From Polyangium fumosum (GTDB lineage: Bacteria; Myxococcota_A; Polyangia; Polyangiales; Polyangiaceae): 64,000 nucleotides of DNA. The position numbers were made by a program, and so were the translations under genes. The DNA lies in assembly GCF_005144585.1 (NCBI RefSeq), contig NZ_SSMQ01000002.1, positions 310,001-374,000 of the forward strand. The letters are read 5' to 3'. Shown one piece after another: positions 62,563 to 64,000 of this stretch; the stretch's first letter is position 1; each line of letters opens with the position of its first letter. The notes under the pieces are model-generated. The model was given only the letters and a program-made list of their open reading frames with translations. It searched no databases and had not been told where the DNA came from.

Positions 62563-63105
62563 GCTTTTGCCCTCCGAACCGCGGATCGGAGCAGCCGAGC
62601 GGGCGTCACGTCAAGCCTGGTGAGCGACGCGAGGTCACAAAAACGACGCGCTTCGGCCACGCATCCGCCAATGTCGTCGCAAATGTCCGTGACGAGCACC
62701 CTCGCCGCCACGGAGGGTGAGCACGCCGCCCGCCGCCGCGGTGCGTCGGTCCGTCAGCGCAGCGCGCAACCCCGCCGGCGAGGCGCGTAGCCCCGCCGGC
62801 GAGGCGCGTCGAAGATTTGGCCCGCGGTCCGCGGCGACGGTACCTCCCCTTCGATCATGGTGAACCTCGTCCCCGGCCCGGCGAGCGAGCGCACGCCCAA
62901 GGGCCCCCCGCCTGCCAGCCGCGCCCGCCCGTTCCAGAAGGCTGCTGGCCCCGGTCTTTCCAGGTTCACCCGCGACGCGGCGCAATCCCGGAACCAACGC
63001 CTCGATATCAGCACTTTCCAGGTTCCCCGGGCGATGTCCACCCATCCTCTGCCTGCTCGCCTCGAATGGCGTGCCCGTTGCCCCACGGCGACCGGCGAGG
63101 CGATC
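62563..63105. other. Intergenic region with a two-copy 21-bp repeat
   Basis: 543 bp between divergent genes with no gene I can support. A 19-bp stretch starting CCCCGCCGGCGAGG occurs at 62770-62788 and again at 62791-62809 (period 21). Long open frames here on the minus strand are GC-rich shadows running into the next gene's region. Promoters for both flanking genes are expected but not recognised. Confidence 0.4.
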
Positions 63106-63573
63106 ATGGGTACACAGAGCACGCCCACGAGCGGACGCAGGAGCCTGGTCGGGAATACCCTCGTCACGGTGGGCGCGCTGTCGAGCGCGTTCGGGGCGGT
63201 CGGTTGGCTCTCCGCCCTGCGTTCCCCCTCGATCCTGACGCTCGCGCTCGGGTTTGTCCTTTATGGCATGCTCCCGGTCCTTTTGGGCGTCACCTTCGTG
63301 TGGCGTGGGCTCGGCATGATCGAGGAGGTCGAGTCCGCGCGGCGCGTGGACGCCGTGAGCCGCGCGGCGCTGCTCGACGCCCTGCGCGGCGGCGGCGCGA
63401 CGGCCCGCGAGGTCGCGGCCAAGCTCGGCATGCCGAACACGCGGGAAGCCGAGCGCGCGCTCGACCGCCTCGTGCGGGACGACCTCGCGAAGCTCGACGT
63501 CACGGACGACGGCGAGCTCGTCTACCGGCGCGACCCGGAGACGATCCTGCTCCAGGACCGCGACGTCAACTGA
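63106..63573 (+). CDS. Small membrane protein with winged-helix-like tail
   Basis: A 155-aa protein. Two membrane segments (NTLVTVGALSSAFGAVGWL, about 16-35, and LALGFVLYGMLPVLLGVTFV, about 48-68) are followed by a cytoplasmic domain of winged-helix type (ALLDALRGGGATAREVAAKL, then AERALDRLVRDDLAKLDVTD, ending GELVYRRD). It may be a membrane-bound regulator, though DNA contact is unproven. The ATG at 63106 has GAGG five bases upstream; an ATG at 63034 in frame is an alternative. Convergent with the last gene. Confidence 0.6.
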   Translation: MGTQSTPTSGRRSLVGNTLVTVGALSSAFGAVGWLSALRSPSILTLALGFVLYGMLPVLLGVTFVWRGLGMIEEVESARRVDAVSRAALLDALRGGGATAREVAAKLGMPNTREAERALDRLVRDDLAKLDVTDDGELVYRRDPETILLQDRDVN

Positions 63574-63578
63574 CCCTT

Positions 63579-64000
63579 TCAATCGAGGACGCGCCGCAGC
63601 GCTCGCTCGTCGAGCTCGCCCTCGGCCGCTTCTTCGAGCGCGTGTTTCATCGCGTCGTCCGCGCACGCCTCCGCGGCCACGCGAATGCGCTCGCGCCCGT
63701 CGGGGTGCTTGGCGATGCCGAGCGCCAGGGCCGCCCCGAGCCGCTGCCCCGGCGGCAGGTCCGGATCGTCGACCACGGCGACGAGCTCCTCGTACGTCAC
63801 GGCGGATTTTCGGTATCCCGCGTGGAGCAGGAGGGACTGGAGTTTGTCCTTCCATTCCGTGAACGACTTGCCCGCCGGATCGAGCTCCGCCCCGACCGGC
63901 GGACCGCCCGCGCCGTTCGACCCGAGCGCAATCGCGAGCCGCAGCCGGCCGGCCACCGCCAGGATGAAGCTCGGGTCGCCCGTCGCGACCTCGATCCGCT
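63579..64000 (-). CDS. Hypothetical protein, partial (start beyond right edge)
   Basis: The frame is open from the right window edge to its stop at 63579, giving the last 140 residues (beginning RIEVATGDPSFILAVAGRLR). It looks helical with HEAT-like features: SLLLHAGYRKSAVTYEELVA, then PPGQRLGAALALGIAKHPDG and a final acidic EEAAEGELDERALRRVLD. A GTG at 63956 could start a shorter product, but the open frame upstream argues for a longer gene. No domain is recognised with confidence. Confidence 0.6.
   Translation of the reverse strand, partial: RIEVATGDPSFILAVAGRLRLAIALGSNGAGGPPVGAELDPAGKSFTEWKDKLQSLLLHAGYRKSAVTYEELVAVVDDPDLPPGQRLGAALALGIAKHPDGRERIRVAAEACADDAMKHALEEAAEGELDERALRRVLD

Noticed and set aside
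62635..63855. A 406-codon open frame on the minus strand
   Set aside because: Arg/Ala-rich GC shadow that overlaps the better-supported membrane protein gene and the two-copy 21-bp repeat.

Overview
The window is GC-rich, densely coded DNA, almost certainly from a myxobacterium, most likely a Polyangiales/Polyangiaceae member (Sorangium or Polyangium type). The reasons are the many lipoproteins with Gly/Ser-rich linkers, MopE-like metal-binding repeats, tandem RCC1/EGF lipoproteins, a type VI secretion cargo block with DUF2169/DUF3540/DUF4150 proteins, and a complete type I-MYXAN (DevTRS-like) CRISPR-Cas locus.

Layout. 1-6972 (minus strand): VgrG, a DUF2169-pentapeptide adaptor, a second pentapeptide protein, DUF3540 and a PAAR-like DUF4150 protein (cut by the window edge), packed with 4-base overlaps. 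This is a T6SS tip and cargo-loading cassette. 7043-17859 (minus): a six-gene envelope operon of two outer-membrane proteins, a DUF4398 lipoprotein and a large OmpA lipoprotein, ending in a MoxR AAA+ ATPase and VWA protein pair that resembles RavA-ViaA. 18074-23793: a secreted choice-of-anchor protein, a three-gene catabolic operon (BKACE, quinone oxidoreductase, TauD/TfdA dioxygenase), an Uma2-like protein and a helical hypothetical.

23800-34094 is a mosaic accessory region. It holds a 43-44 bp imperfect tandem repeat, a two-unit degenerate CRISPR-like element (24279-24385), a small membrane protein whose stop overlaps the start codon of a truncated cas6 copy, and then an Rhs polymorphic-toxin locus on the minus strand. 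That locus has a 2190-aa SpvB/FG-GAP/Rhs protein with an AHH nuclease tip, an Imm11-like immunity gene, a displaced second AHH tip with its own Imm11 gene, a DUF4375 immunity-like gene and a remnant of a third tip. The Rhs locus is bracketed by 138-bp direct copies of the 5' end of cas6.

34095-46444 is the CRISPR-Cas system: cas6, cas3, cas8a1/cmx1, cas7/devR, cas5/devS, a cas4-cas1 fusion and cas2, all plus strand and mostly overlapping, followed by an array of about 51 repeats of 37 bp with about 50 spacers. The most interesting inference is that the degenerate mini-array upstream of the truncated cas6 keeps exactly the parts a crRNA needs (the 8-nt handle, both stem-loops, and a 33-nt spacer-like gap). 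This recalls CreA/CreR-type crRNA-like regulators. It may once have sat just upstream of the cas operon before the Rhs locus came between them.

46517-64000: TesB thioesterase, a CXXCXGXG zinc-finger-like protein, a VOC-TIG fusion protein, a CxxCH lipoprotein, a three-gene CxxCH/lipoprotein/DUF1501 operon, two paralogous EGF-RCC1 lipoproteins, a VWA lipoprotein, a small membrane winged-helix protein and a partial hypothetical. Family names are assigned from motifs read by eye; no database search was run.
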